Assembly: GCF_002234595.1 (NCBI RefSeq)
Contig: NZ_NMUL01000045.1
Location: forward strand, 101,830-165,829
Length of the DNA stretch: 64,000 nucleotides
Direction of reading: 5' to 3'
DNA from: Amycolatopsis vastitatis
GTDB lineage: Bacteria; Actinomycetota; Actinomycetes; Mycobacteriales; Pseudonocardiaceae
Under the pieces are notes generated by a model, which was given only the letters and a program-made list of their open reading frames with translations, was not told the DNA's origin and made no database searches. Below are positions 56,752 through 64,000 of the stretch, one piece after another. The translations under genes and the position numbers were made by a program. Each line of letters begins with the position of its first letter. Position 1 is the first letter of the stretch.

Positions 56752-58260
56752 TCAGACGACGGCGAGCGGGAGGGCCGTCGGGTGGACCGGGGCCGGGAGG
56801 TCCGATGCGCCGGTCAGGAACGCGTCGACCGAGTGGGCCACCGAGCGGCCTTCCGCGATCGCCCAAACCACCAGCGAAGCCCCACGGTGGGCGTCGCCGC
56901 AGACGAACACGCCCGGCGTCTCCGTCTGCCAGTCCGCGCCGCACGAGAGCGTGCCGCGGCGGGTCAACGACAGGCCGAGCTCGGAAAGCAGCGGCATCTC
57001 CTCGACGCCTTCGAAGCCGATCGCCAGCAGGACCAGGTCCGCCGGGAGCGTCTCGATCTCGTCGTTGACCGGGATCACCTCGCGGCGGCCGGTCGCCGGG
57101 TCCTTCTGCACCTTGACCTGCTGCAGTTCGACCGCCTTGACGCGGCCGTTCCCGTCGCCCACGAACCGCTTGACCGCCACGGCGAACTTCCGCTCGCCCG
57201 CCTCCTCGTGCGCCGGGTAGGTGCGCAGGATGTAGGGCCAGGTCGGCCACGGCGACCGCTCGTCGTCCCGGGTGGACGGCGGCATCGGGTACTGGTCGAG
57301 CTGCGTCACCGACAGCGCGCCCTGGCGGGTGGCGGTGCCGTAGGAGTCCGCGCCGGTGTCGCCGCCGCCGATGATGACGACGTGCTTGCCCTTCGCGTCG
57401 ACCGACGGCGGGCCGTCGCCCTCGACGAACTTGTTGGCCGGCACCAGGTGCTCCATCGCCAGGTGGACGCCGGCCAGCTCGCGGCCCGGCGTCGTCGTGT
57501 CGTCGCGGCCGCGCAGCGCGCCGACCGCGAGCACGACGGCGTCGTACTGCGCGCGCAGGTCCTCCACCGTGAGGTCGACGCCGACCTCGCAGCCGGTGAC
57601 GAACCGGGTGCCTTCCTTGCGCAGCTGCGCCAGGCGCCGGTCGAGGACCTTCTTCTCCATCTTGAACTCGGGGATGCCGTAGCGCAGCAGCCCGCCGAGC
57701 CGGTCGTCGCGTTCGAAGACGGTGACCTCGTGGCCGGCGCGGGTCAGCTGCTGGGCGGCGGCCAGGCCGGCCGGGCCGGACCCGACCACGGCGACCCGCC
57801 GTCCACTGGACACTTCGGACACCTGCGGCTGGACGTAACCCGCTTCCCAGGACTGGTCGGCGATCGTCTGCTCGACGCGCTTGATCGACACCGGCCCGCC
57901 CGAGGCCGGCGAGATCGACAGCACGCAGCCCGCCTCGCACGGCGCCGGGCACAGCTTCCCGGTGAACTCGGGGAAGTTGTTGGTGGCGTGCAGCCGGTCG
58001 CTCGCCGCGGCCCAGTCGCCGCGGCGGACCAGGTCGTTCCACTCCGGGATCAGGTTGCCCAGCGGGCAGCCGGAACCACCGGAGTGGCAGAACGGGATGC
58101 CGCAGTCCATGCAGCGCGACGCCTGCTTGCGCACCTGTCCGTTGCGCTCGGCCGGGTCGACGTCCGCGTAGACCTCGCCCCAGGTGGCGAGCCGCTCCTC
58201 TTTGGACTTCTTCTTCGGCTCTTCGCGTTCGTACTTCAGGAAACCGGTCGGGTCAGCCAC
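56752..58260 (-). CDS. gltD: Glutamate synthase small subunit
   Basis: 502 residues from GTG 58260 (VADPTGFLKYERE is the standard GltD start), overlapping the gltB end by eight bases. It takes electrons from NADPH through FAD and [4Fe-4S] clusters to GltB. Cluster cysteines: CMDCGIPFC, GCPLGN and CPAPCEAGC; FAD fold VAVVGSGPAGLAAAQQL; NADP fold VVIIGGGDTGADSYGTA; C-terminal GVFVCGDAHRGASLVVWAI. Together with GltB it makes glutamate from 2-oxoglutarate and glutamine. Confidence 0.97.
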   Translation of the reverse strand: MADPTGFLKYEREEPKKKSKEERLATWGEVYADVDPAERNGQVRKQASRCMDCGIPFCHSGGSGCPLGNLIPEWNDLVRRGDWAAASDRLHATNNFPEFTGKLCPAPCEAGCVLSISPASGGPVSIKRVEQTIADQSWEAGYVQPQVSEVSSGRRVAVVGSGPAGLAAAQQLTRAGHEVTVFERDDRLGGLLRYGIPEFKMEKKVLDRRLAQLRKEGTRFVTGCEVGVDLTVEDLRAQYDAVVLAVGALRGRDDTTTPGRELAGVHLAMEHLVPANKFVEGDGPPSVDAKGKHVVIIGGGDTGADSYGTATRQGALSVTQLDQYPMPPSTRDDERSPWPTWPYILRTYPAHEEAGERKFAVAVKRFVGDGNGRVKAVELQQVKVQKDPATGRREVIPVNDEIETLPADLVLLAIGFEGVEEMPLLSELGLSLTRRGTLSCGADWQTETPGVFVCGDAHRGASLVVWAIAEGRSVAHSVDAFLTGASDLPAPVHPTALPLAVV

Positions 58261-61200
58261 GAGCGGCCTCCATGATCGCCTCGTCGACATCGCGGCCGGC
58301 GGCGCGCGCCGCCTTCGCCGCGTCCAGAACCCGCTGGTAGTCGCGCGGCATCACCTTCGCGAACGCCACCGAGCGGCGTGGCCAGTCGCCGAGCAGCGAC
58401 GCGGCCACCGCGGAGCGGGTGAGATCGTAGTGCTGTTGCACGGTTTTCTTGAGCCACGCCAGGTCGTCGGCGGTCGGCCGCAGGAGGTCCACCATTTCCT
58501 GGTTGACCTTCTTCGCGTCGACGTCGAGGACGAAGGCGATGCCGCCGGACATGCCGGCCGCCAGGTTCCGCCCGGTCGGGCCGAGCACCACCGCGCGGCC
58601 GCCGGTCATGTATTCGAAGGCGTGGTCGCCGACGCCCTCGGCGACGACCGTGGCGCCGGAGTTGCGGACGCAGAAGCGTTCGCCGACCTGCCCGCGCAGG
58701 AAGATCTCGCCGCCGGTGGCGCCGTAGGCGATCGTGTTGCCCGCGATCGTCTGCGCTTCGGCCGCGAAGGTCGCCTCCGGGTCGGGGCGGACGACGATCC
58801 GGCCGCCGGAGAGGCCCTTGCCGACGTAGTCGTTCGCGTCGCCGACCATGTCGAGGGTGATGCCACGCGGCAGGAACGCGCCGAGCGACTGGCCCGCCGA
58901 CCCGGTGAGGGTCACGTGGATGGTGCCCTCGGGCAGGCCTTCCCCGCCGTAGCGGCGGGTGATCTCCGAGCCGAGCAGCGTGCCGACGGTCCGGTTGACG
59001 TTGCGCACCGGCAGCTCGATGTTCACCTGGTGCGCGTCTTCCAGCGCCGCTTCGGCGAGCTGGATGAGCGTGCGGTCCAGGGCGTGCTCGAGGCCGTGGT
59101 CCTGGCCGCGGGTGCGCCGCTTCGCGCCGCCGTACGGGGTCTCCGTCGGCATCTCGAAGATCGGCGCCAGGTCCAGGCCGGACGCCTTCCAGTGGTCGAC
59201 GGCCTCGTCGGTGTCCAGCAGCTCGGCGTGGCCGATGGCCTCGTCGAGCGTGCGGAAGCCCAGCGCGGCAAGGGTTTCCCGGACCTCTTCGGCGACGAAC
59301 TTGAAGAAGTTGACGACGTGCTCGACCTGGCCGGTGTAGCGCTTGCGCAGCTCGGGGCTCTGCGTGGCGACGCCGACCGGGCAGGTGTCGAGGTGGCAGA
59401 CGCGCATCATGATGCAGCCCGCGACGACGAGCGGTGCCGTCGCGAAGCCGTACTCCTCGGCACCGAGCAGCGCCGCGATGACGACGTCGCGCCCGGTCTT
59501 CATGGCGCCGTCCACCTGCACGGTGATCCGGTCGCGCAACCCGTTGAGCAGCAACGTCTGCTGGGTCTCGGCGAGGCCGATCTCCCACGGCGTGCCCGCG
59601 TGCTTGAGCGAGTTCATCGGGGACGCGCCGGTGCCGCCGTCGTGCCCCGAGATGAGCACGACGTCCGCGTGCGCCTTGGACACACCCGCCGCGACCGTGC
59701 CGACGCCGAGCGAGGACACCAGCTTCACGTGGATGCGGGCGTGCTCGTTGGCGTTCTTGAGGTCGTGGATCAGCTGGGCCAGGTCCTCGATGGAGTAGAT
59801 GTCGTGGTGCGGCGGCGGGGAAATGAGCCCCACACCCGGCGTCGAGTGCCGGGTCCGCGCGATCCACGGGTACACCTTGTTCGGCGGCAGCTGGCCGCCT
59901 TCGCCGGGCTTCGCGCCCTGCGCCATCTTGATCTGGATGTCGTCGGCGTTGACCAGGTATTCGCTGGTCACGCCGAACCGTCCACTCGCGACCTGCTTGA
60001 TCGCGCTGCGGCGCTCGGGGTCGTAGAGCCGCTCGGGGTCCTCGCCGCCCTCGCCGGTGTTGGAGCGGCCGCCGATGCGGTTCATCGCGATGGCCAGGGT
60101 TTCGTGCGCCTCGGCCGAAATCGAGCCGTACGACATCGCCCCGGTGTTGAAGCGCTTGAAGATCGCTTCGGCGGGCTCGACCTCGTCGATCGGGACCGGC
60201 TCGCGGACGCCATCCTTGAACGAGAACAGCCCGCGCAGCGTGCCGCCTTCGCGGTAGAGGCGGTGCACCTCGTCGGTGTACTTGCGGTAGACCTCGTCAC
60301 GGCCGGTCTTGGACGCGTGCTGCAGCAGGAACACCGTCTCCGGCGTGAACAGGTGCAGCTCGCCCTCGCGGCGGTAGGCGTACTCGCCGCCCGTGTCGAG
60401 TCCACGGTGGACGCGCTCGGTCGGGTTGTCCGGGTAGGCGCGGCGGTGGCGTGTCGCGACCTCTTCGGCGAGCACCTCGAGGCCGACGCCGCCGAGCTTC
60501 GACGACGTCCCGGTGAAGTACTCGTCCAGCAGGTCCTGGCTCAGGCCGAGGGATTCGAAGACCTGGGCGGCGGTGTACGCGCCGACCGTCGAGATGCCCA
60601 TCTTGGACATGATCTTCAGGACGCCCTTGACCAGTGCGTACACGTAGTTGCGGATCGCCTTGGCGGGCTCGATGCCGGTGACCGCGCCCTGCCCGATCAT
60701 GTCTTCGATGGTTTCGAAGGCCAGGTACGGGTTGACCGCGGCGGCGCCGTAGCCGAGCAGCAGCGCGATGTGGTGGACCTCGCGCGCGTCGCCGGATTCC
60801 ACGACCAGCGCGACGCGCAGGCGTTCCTTGGTGCGGACGAGGTGGTGGTGCACCGCGGAAACCAGCAGCAGCGACGGGATCGGCGCCATCCGGTGGTCGG
60901 AGTCCCGGTCGGACAGCACGAGTGTGCGCGCGCCGGCCGCGATCGCCTCGGACGCCTCGCGCCGGACGCGTTCGACGGCGCTCGCGAGCGCTTCGGCACC
61001 GCCGTCCACTTCGTACAGTCCGGAAAGGACGCTGCAGGCGAAGCCGGGGAGGTCGCCGTCGTCGTTGATGTGGATGAGCTTGGCCAGCTCGTCGTTGTCG
61101 ATGACCGGGTACGGCAGCTTCAGGTGGCGGCAGGACGCCGGTCCCGGAGCCAGGAGGTTGCGCTCCGGCCCCATGATCCGCGCCATGCAGGTGACGAGCT

Positions 61201-62806
61201 CCTCGCGGATCGCGTCCAGCGGCGGGTTCGTCACCTGGGCGAAGTTCTGCTTGAAGTAGTCGTAGAGCAGCCGGGACCGCTTCGACAGCACCGCGGGCGG
61301 GGTGTCGGTGCCCATCGAGCCGATCGGCTCGGCGCCCTTCTCGGCCATCGGCGCGAGCAGGATCTTCAGCTCTTCTTCGGTGTAGCCGAAGGAAAGCTGG
61401 CGCCGCAGCACGGAGTCGTGGCTCTGCACGACGTGGTCGCGGTCGGGCAGCTCGGCGATCTTCAGCAGGCCCGCGTGCAGCCACGAGTCGTAGGGCGATT
61501 CGGCGGCCAGCGCGGACTTGACCTCTTCGTCGTCCACGATCCGGCCGGCCTCGGTGTCGACCAGGAACATCTTGCCGGGCTTGAGGCGGCCCTTGGCGAC
61601 GACGTCCTTCGGGGCCACGTCGAGCACGCCGGCTTCACTGGCGAGCACGACGCGGCCGTCGGCGGTCTGCCACCAGCGGGCCGGGCGCAGGCCGTTGCGG
61701 TCGAGGACCGCCCCGACCAGGCTGCCGTCGGTGAAGGTGACGCAGGCCGGGCCGTCCCACGGTTCCATCAGGCTGGCGTGGAACTGGTAGAAGGCGCGGC
61801 GCTCGGGCTTCATGGTGGCGTGGTTCTCCCACGCCTCCGGGATCATCATCAGCACCGCGTGCGGCAGCGACCGGCCGCCCAGGTGCAGCAGCTCGAGCAC
61901 CTCGTCGAAGGACGCCGAGTCCGACGCGTCCGGCGAGCAGATCGGGAACAACCGCGAAAGGTCGCCGGGGATGACGTCGGATTCGAGCAGCGCCTCGCGG
62001 GCCCGCATGCGGTTGCGGTTGCCGCGGATGGTGTTGATCTCGCCGTTGTGGGCCACGAACCGGAACGGGTGGGCCAGCGGCCACGACGGGAAGGTGTTGG
62101 TGGAGAAGCGGGAGTGCACCAGCGCGATGGCGCTTTCCAGGCGCTCGTCGCGCAGGTCGGAGAAGAACGCGGGGAGCTGCTCCGGCGTCACCATGCCCTT
62201 GTAGACGATCGTCCGCGAGGACAGGGACGGGAAGTACGTGCCGCAGCCGGCGTTCGCGCTCTCGTTCTCGACGCGCTTGCGCAGGCAGAAGGCGAGGCGG
62301 TCCAGCGCCAAGCCGGACTTTCCGTCGGCGCCGACGAAGAGCATGGCGAAGTGCGGCATGACCGAGCGGGCGGTCGGGCCGAGGTCGGCGCGGTCGGCGT
62401 CGACGGGAACCTCGCGCCAGCCGAGGACCTCGAGTCCTTCTTCGACGGCGATGCGTTCGGTGAGCCCGACGGCCTTGCGGCGCTGCTCGGCGTCTTCGGG
62501 CAGGAAAGCGATACCGGCGGCGTAGGTGTGGTGGCCGTGCTCGTCGGGTTCGGGCAGCGCGAAACCGGCTTCGGCGCGCAGCAGCGCATCGGGCAGCTGC
62601 AGCAGGATGCCGGCACCGTCGCCGCTGGTGGGCTCGGCGCCGGCGGCGCCGCGATGGTCCAGGTTGGTCAGCGCGGCCAGGCCGTCGGTGACGATGCCGT
62701 GGGAGCGGCGCCCGCGGATGTCGGCCACCATGGCCACACCGCAGGAGTCCTGTTCGGTCTCCGGATCGTAGAGACCCTGCTTGCCGGGAATGGCGGAGAA
62801 GATCAT
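58253..62806 (-). CDS. gltB: Glutamate synthase large subunit
   Basis: 1517 residues, ATG 62806 behind a near-perfect GAAGGAGGT. A short propeptide precedes the nucleophile Cys22 (QDSCGVAM) of the class II glutamine amidotransferase domain (to about residue 430). A central linking domain (about 450-770), the FMN-binding synthase domain (about 800-1200, MSYGSISAEAHETLAIAMNR, KPGEGGQLPPNKV, GHDGGTGASP) and the C-terminal GXGXG beta-helix follow. The 3Fe-4S ligands are in MMRVCHLDTCPVGVATQ. Cotranscribed with gltD; about 205 bases of leader lie between the likely promoter and the start. Confidence 0.98.
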   Translation of the reverse strand: MIFSAIPGKQGLYDPETEQDSCGVAMVADIRGRRSHGIVTDGLAALTNLDHRGAAGAEPTSGDGAGILLQLPDALLRAEAGFALPEPDEHGHHTYAAGIAFLPEDAEQRRKAVGLTERIAVEEGLEVLGWREVPVDADRADLGPTARSVMPHFAMLFVGADGKSGLALDRLAFCLRKRVENESANAGCGTYFPSLSSRTIVYKGMVTPEQLPAFFSDLRDERLESAIALVHSRFSTNTFPSWPLAHPFRFVAHNGEINTIRGNRNRMRAREALLESDVIPGDLSRLFPICSPDASDSASFDEVLELLHLGGRSLPHAVLMMIPEAWENHATMKPERRAFYQFHASLMEPWDGPACVTFTDGSLVGAVLDRNGLRPARWWQTADGRVVLASEAGVLDVAPKDVVAKGRLKPGKMFLVDTEAGRIVDDEEVKSALAAESPYDSWLHAGLLKIAELPDRDHVVQSHDSVLRRQLSFGYTEEELKILLAPMAEKGAEPIGSMGTDTPPAVLSKRSRLLYDYFKQNFAQVTNPPLDAIREELVTCMARIMGPERNLLAPGPASCRHLKLPYPVIDNDELAKLIHINDDGDLPGFACSVLSGLYEVDGGAEALASAVERVRREASEAIAAGARTLVLSDRDSDHRMAPIPSLLLVSAVHHHLVRTKERLRVALVVESGDAREVHHIALLLGYGAAAVNPYLAFETIEDMIGQGAVTGIEPAKAIRNYVYALVKGVLKIMSKMGISTVGAYTAAQVFESLGLSQDLLDEYFTGTSSKLGGVGLEVLAEEVATRHRRAYPDNPTERVHRGLDTGGEYAYRREGELHLFTPETVFLLQHASKTGRDEVYRKYTDEVHRLYREGGTLRGLFSFKDGVREPVPIDEVEPAEAIFKRFNTGAMSYGSISAEAHETLAIAMNRIGGRSNTGEGGEDPERLYDPERRSAIKQVASGRFGVTSEYLVNADDIQIKMAQGAKPGEGGQLPPNKVYPWIARTRHSTPGVGLISPPPHHDIYSIEDLAQLIHDLKNANEHARIHVKLVSSLGVGTVAAGVSKAHADVVLISGHDGGTGASPMNSLKHAGTPWEIGLAETQQTLLLNGLRDRITVQVDGAMKTGRDVVIAALLGAEEYGFATAPLVVAGCIMMRVCHLDTCPVGVATQSPELRKRYTGQVEHVVNFFKFVAEEVRETLAALGFRTLDEAIGHAELLDTDEAVDHWKASGLDLAPIFEMPTETPYGGAKRRTRGQDHGLEHALDRTLIQLAEAALEDAHQVNIELPVRNVNRTVGTLLGSEITRRYGGEGLPEGTIHVTLTGSAGQSLGAFLPRGITLDMVGDANDYVGKGLSGGRIVVRPDPEATFAAEAQTIAGNTIAYGATGGEIFLRGQVGERFCVRNSGATVVAEGVGDHAFEYMTGGRAVVLGPTGRNLAAGMSGGIAFVLDVDAKKVNQEMVDLLRPTADDLAWLKKTVQQHYDLTRSAVAASLLGDWPRRSVAFAKVMPRDYQRVLDAAKAARAAGRDVDEAIMEAARG

Positions 62807-62972
62807 GAAGGGACCTCCTTCGTCGTCTTGTCGTGCGGGGCCGGGCTACCGGCCGGGGAGCGCACGGGACGACGATGGCCCGCTTCGTTAGCGCGACTTT
62901 AACACCTGGGAAACACGGCAGCAGCACTCCAGAGCGCCCCGGACGGCGGCGGACGGTAACGATCTGGCTGCG

Positions 62973-63015
62973 CGGAACGACGTAGTTCCTGATGGGTTCC
63001 CGGTAGTTCGTTCCG
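62973..63015. repeat. Inverted and direct repeats at the start of the gltB leader
   Basis: CGGAACGA (62973-62980) pairs with TCGTTCCG (63008-63015), and GTAGTTC occurs as a direct repeat at 62982 and 63003, spaced 21 bases. They overlap the expected transcription start of gltB and could be a regulator site or leader structure. Confidence 0.45.
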
Positions 63016-63018
63016 CTA

Positions 63019-63045
63019 AGTATACGGCCCGGAAACTCCAGTCAA
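63019..63045 (-). promoter_or_regulatory. Likely gltB promoter
   Basis: Minus strand TTGACT (63045-63040) and TATACT (63024-63019). The -10 matches TATAAT at five of six positions; the 15-base spacer is short. Transcription would begin near 63011, leaving a leader of about 205 bases. Confidence 0.5.
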
Positions 63046-63085
63046 GTCCAACGTGACGTGATCGGCGGAGTGTGTCCCCGGTCAC

Positions 63086-63101
63086 TAGAACGTGTTACAT
63101 T
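63086..63101 (+). promoter_or_regulatory. KstR-like operator overlapping the -10 of the SDR gene
   Basis: TAGAACGTGTTACA (63086-63099) fits TNNAAC-NN-GTTNNA, the motif of the TetR repressor KstR of steroid catabolism. The -10 TACATT (63096-63101) overlaps it and ends seven bases before ATG 63109, so a bound repressor would block transcription. Confidence 0.5.
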
Positions 63102-63108
63102 TCGCCGC

Positions 63109-63897
63109 ATGATCCTCGATCGGTTCAAGCTCACCGACCAGGTCGCGGTCGTCACCGGCGCCGGACGCGGAATCGGCGCCGCCACCGCCGTGGCGCTCGC
63201 CGAAGCGGGCGCCGACGTGGTCATCGCCTCCCGCACCGAGTCCCAGCTCAAGGAAGTCGCCGCGCGAGTTTCCGACGCGGGCCGCCGAGCCTTCCCGGTG
63301 CCCGTCGACCTCTCGTCGCCGGATGCGGCGGCGGCGCTGGCCGCGACGGCGGTGTCGGAGTTCGGCCGCCTCGACCTGGTGGTCAACAACGTCGGCGGCA
63401 CGTACCCGCGGCCGTTGCTGGAGTCGACGGTGGACTTCATGGAGGAAGCATTCCGCTTCAACGTGGCGACAGCCCACGCGCTGACGGTGGCGGCGGCGCC
63501 GTCCCTCGTGGAGACGGGCGGCTCGGTGGTCAACATCTCGTCGGTGATGGGCCGGGTGTCGGGCCGCGGCTTCGCGGCCTACGGAACGGCAAAGGCCGCC
63601 TTGGCGCACTACACGCGCCTCGCGGCGGCGGACCTGGCCCCGAAGGTGCGGGTGAACGCGATCTCGGTGGGTTCGGTGGCGACGTCGGCCCTGGAGATCG
63701 TGGTCGGCAACCCGGAGCTGAAGGCGAAGATGGAGTCGGCGACCCCGCTGAAGCGGATCGGCGAAGCGGAGCACATCGCGGCGACGGTGGTGTTCCTGGC
63801 GTCCCCGGCCGGCGGCTACATCACGGGCAAGATCCTCGAGGTCGACGGCGGCCTGCAGGCCCCGAACCTGGAGCTGGGCCTCCCCGACCTGGGCTGA
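63109..63897 (+). CDS. SDR-family oxidoreductase, possibly in lipid/steroid catabolism
   Basis: 262 residues from ATG 63109, leaderless by promoter position. Motifs: TGAGRGIGAATA (cofactor), NNVGG, Ser in NISSVMG, catalytic YGTAK, and EVDGGLQAP at the end. ASRTES after beta-2 suggests NADP(H). It resembles FabG-like and hydroxysteroid-type SDRs. The KstR-like palindrome over its promoter hints at control by a lipid or steroid regulator. It stands alone, divergent from gltB. The substrate cannot be told by eye. Confidence 0.9.
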   Translation: MILDRFKLTDQVAVVTGAGRGIGAATAVALAEAGADVVIASRTESQLKEVAARVSDAGRRAFPVPVDLSSPDAAAALAATAVSEFGRLDLVVNNVGGTYPRPLLESTVDFMEEAFRFNVATAHALTVAAAPSLVETGGSVVNISSVMGRVSGRGFAAYGTAKAALAHYTRLAAADLAPKVRVNAISVGSVATSALEIVVGNPELKAKMESATPLKRIGEAEHIAATVVFLASPAGGYITGKILEVDGGLQAPNLELGLPDLG

Positions 63898-63909
63898 CAG
63901 ACACCGAAA

Positions 63910-63932
63910 CTGTCGGTCCCGCCCGGTAGCGT
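63910..63932 (+). promoter_or_regulatory. RecA-NDp-type promoter element at the right edge
   Basis: CTGTCGGTC, eight bases, TAGCGT, nearly identical in core and spacing to the recA element. It points rightward out of the window; its gene is not visible. Confidence 0.5.
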
Positions 63933-63937
63933 GGAAA

Positions 63938-63962
63938 CCGGGGGCGGCGCCCAAGCCCCCGG
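63938..63962 (+). terminator. Small GC hairpin after the SDR gene
   Basis: CCGGGGGC (63938-63945) pairs with GCCCCCGG (63955-63962), 9-base loop, 40 bases after the stop. It could be a terminator or the start of leader structure for the next gene. Confidence 0.4.
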
Positions 63963-64000
63963 CCCTGTTGACCGGTGGCCAGCGCCCCAATGTGGCGTTC

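Larger units (their letters stand above)
62807..63108. other. 302-base divergent intergenic region of gltB and the SDR gene
   Basis: This holds the gltB SD, a long gltB leader with repeats, the gltB promoter, and the SDR promoter with its TAGAAC-GT-GTTACA palindrome. I see no gene in it and no clear GlnR box. Confidence 0.55.

Noticed and set aside
58184..62902. A very long plus-strand frame opposite gltB
   Set aside because: Composition artefact; gltB and gltD on the minus strand explain the region completely.
63019..63062. Possible GlnR box near the gltB promoter
   Set aside because: Single half-sites (GTCAC, GTTTC) exist but the GTnAC-N6-GaAAC spacing is not met.

Overview
The window is chromosomal DNA of a very high-GC actinobacterium, most likely a Pseudonocardiaceae member close to Amycolatopsis. 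This is inferred from the codon bias, GTG/GTGA-coupled starts, XRE-DUF5753/DUF397 pair, mycothiol-dependent enzyme family, F420-type oxidoreductase, actinobacterial recA promoters, and gene blocks that match Mycobacterium order (Rv0247c-Rv0250c sdh1, Rv2736c-Rv2738c recX-recA-DUF3046, Rv2170-Rv2178c metF-idsA-pknL-aroG). I see no IS element, CRISPR array, rRNA or tRNA.

Layout. 1-6.5 kb: a secreted ALF-repeat/Ala-rich protein cut by the left edge, a small secreted protein, a DUF4037 protein, an XRE-DUF5753/DUF397 regulatory pair, an amidohydrolase and a GNAT. 6.6-10.5 kb: a type-1 succinate dehydrogenase operon (small protein, SdhC, SdhA, SdhB). 10.7-13.2 kb: Entner-Doudoroff genes edd-eda. 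13.4-16.7 kb: a permuted PEP/pyruvate-dikinase-like protein coupled to an MFS transporter. 16.7-20.9 kb: recX, recA, DUF3046, a membrane Hsp70-like protein. 21-28.6 kb: pdxA, lhr, def, an ACT-GNAT protein. 28.7-33.8 kb: a hydrolase remnant, VOC protein, mycothiol-type enzyme, HEPN protein, YbaK deacylase, GNAT and an EamA exporter with a short leader ORF. 34.2-52.8 kb: DUF885, metF, a MerB-like protein, carotenoid genes crtE-crtI-crtB plus an LLM oxidoreductase, an Rv2175c-like regulator, pknL, an NfeD-like OB protein, flotillin, WS/DGAT-like acyltransferase, an XRE/SDR divergent pair, aroG and a PAP2 protein. 52.8-56.7 kb: secreted proteins (small Cys protein, TAP-like peptidase, trypsin-like protease, Asp-box propeller). 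56.7-64 kb: gltD, gltB and an SDR gene.

Regulatory theme. The recA upstream region carries both a LexA box and the LexA-independent RecA-NDp (PafBC-type) element. The same element (TGTC core at about -26, eight free bases, then a TANNNT -10), frequently placed exactly seven bases before a start codon, also appears before the XRE-DUF397 pair, lhr, the VOC gene and at the right edge; a perfect LexA box lies between the HEPN and YbaK genes. The window therefore seems to hold several DNA-damage-linked units beyond recA. Many genes appear leaderless (XRE, metF, pknL, aroG, PAP2, the last SDR).

All functional calls come from reading the translated sequences and remembered family features; no database search was run.
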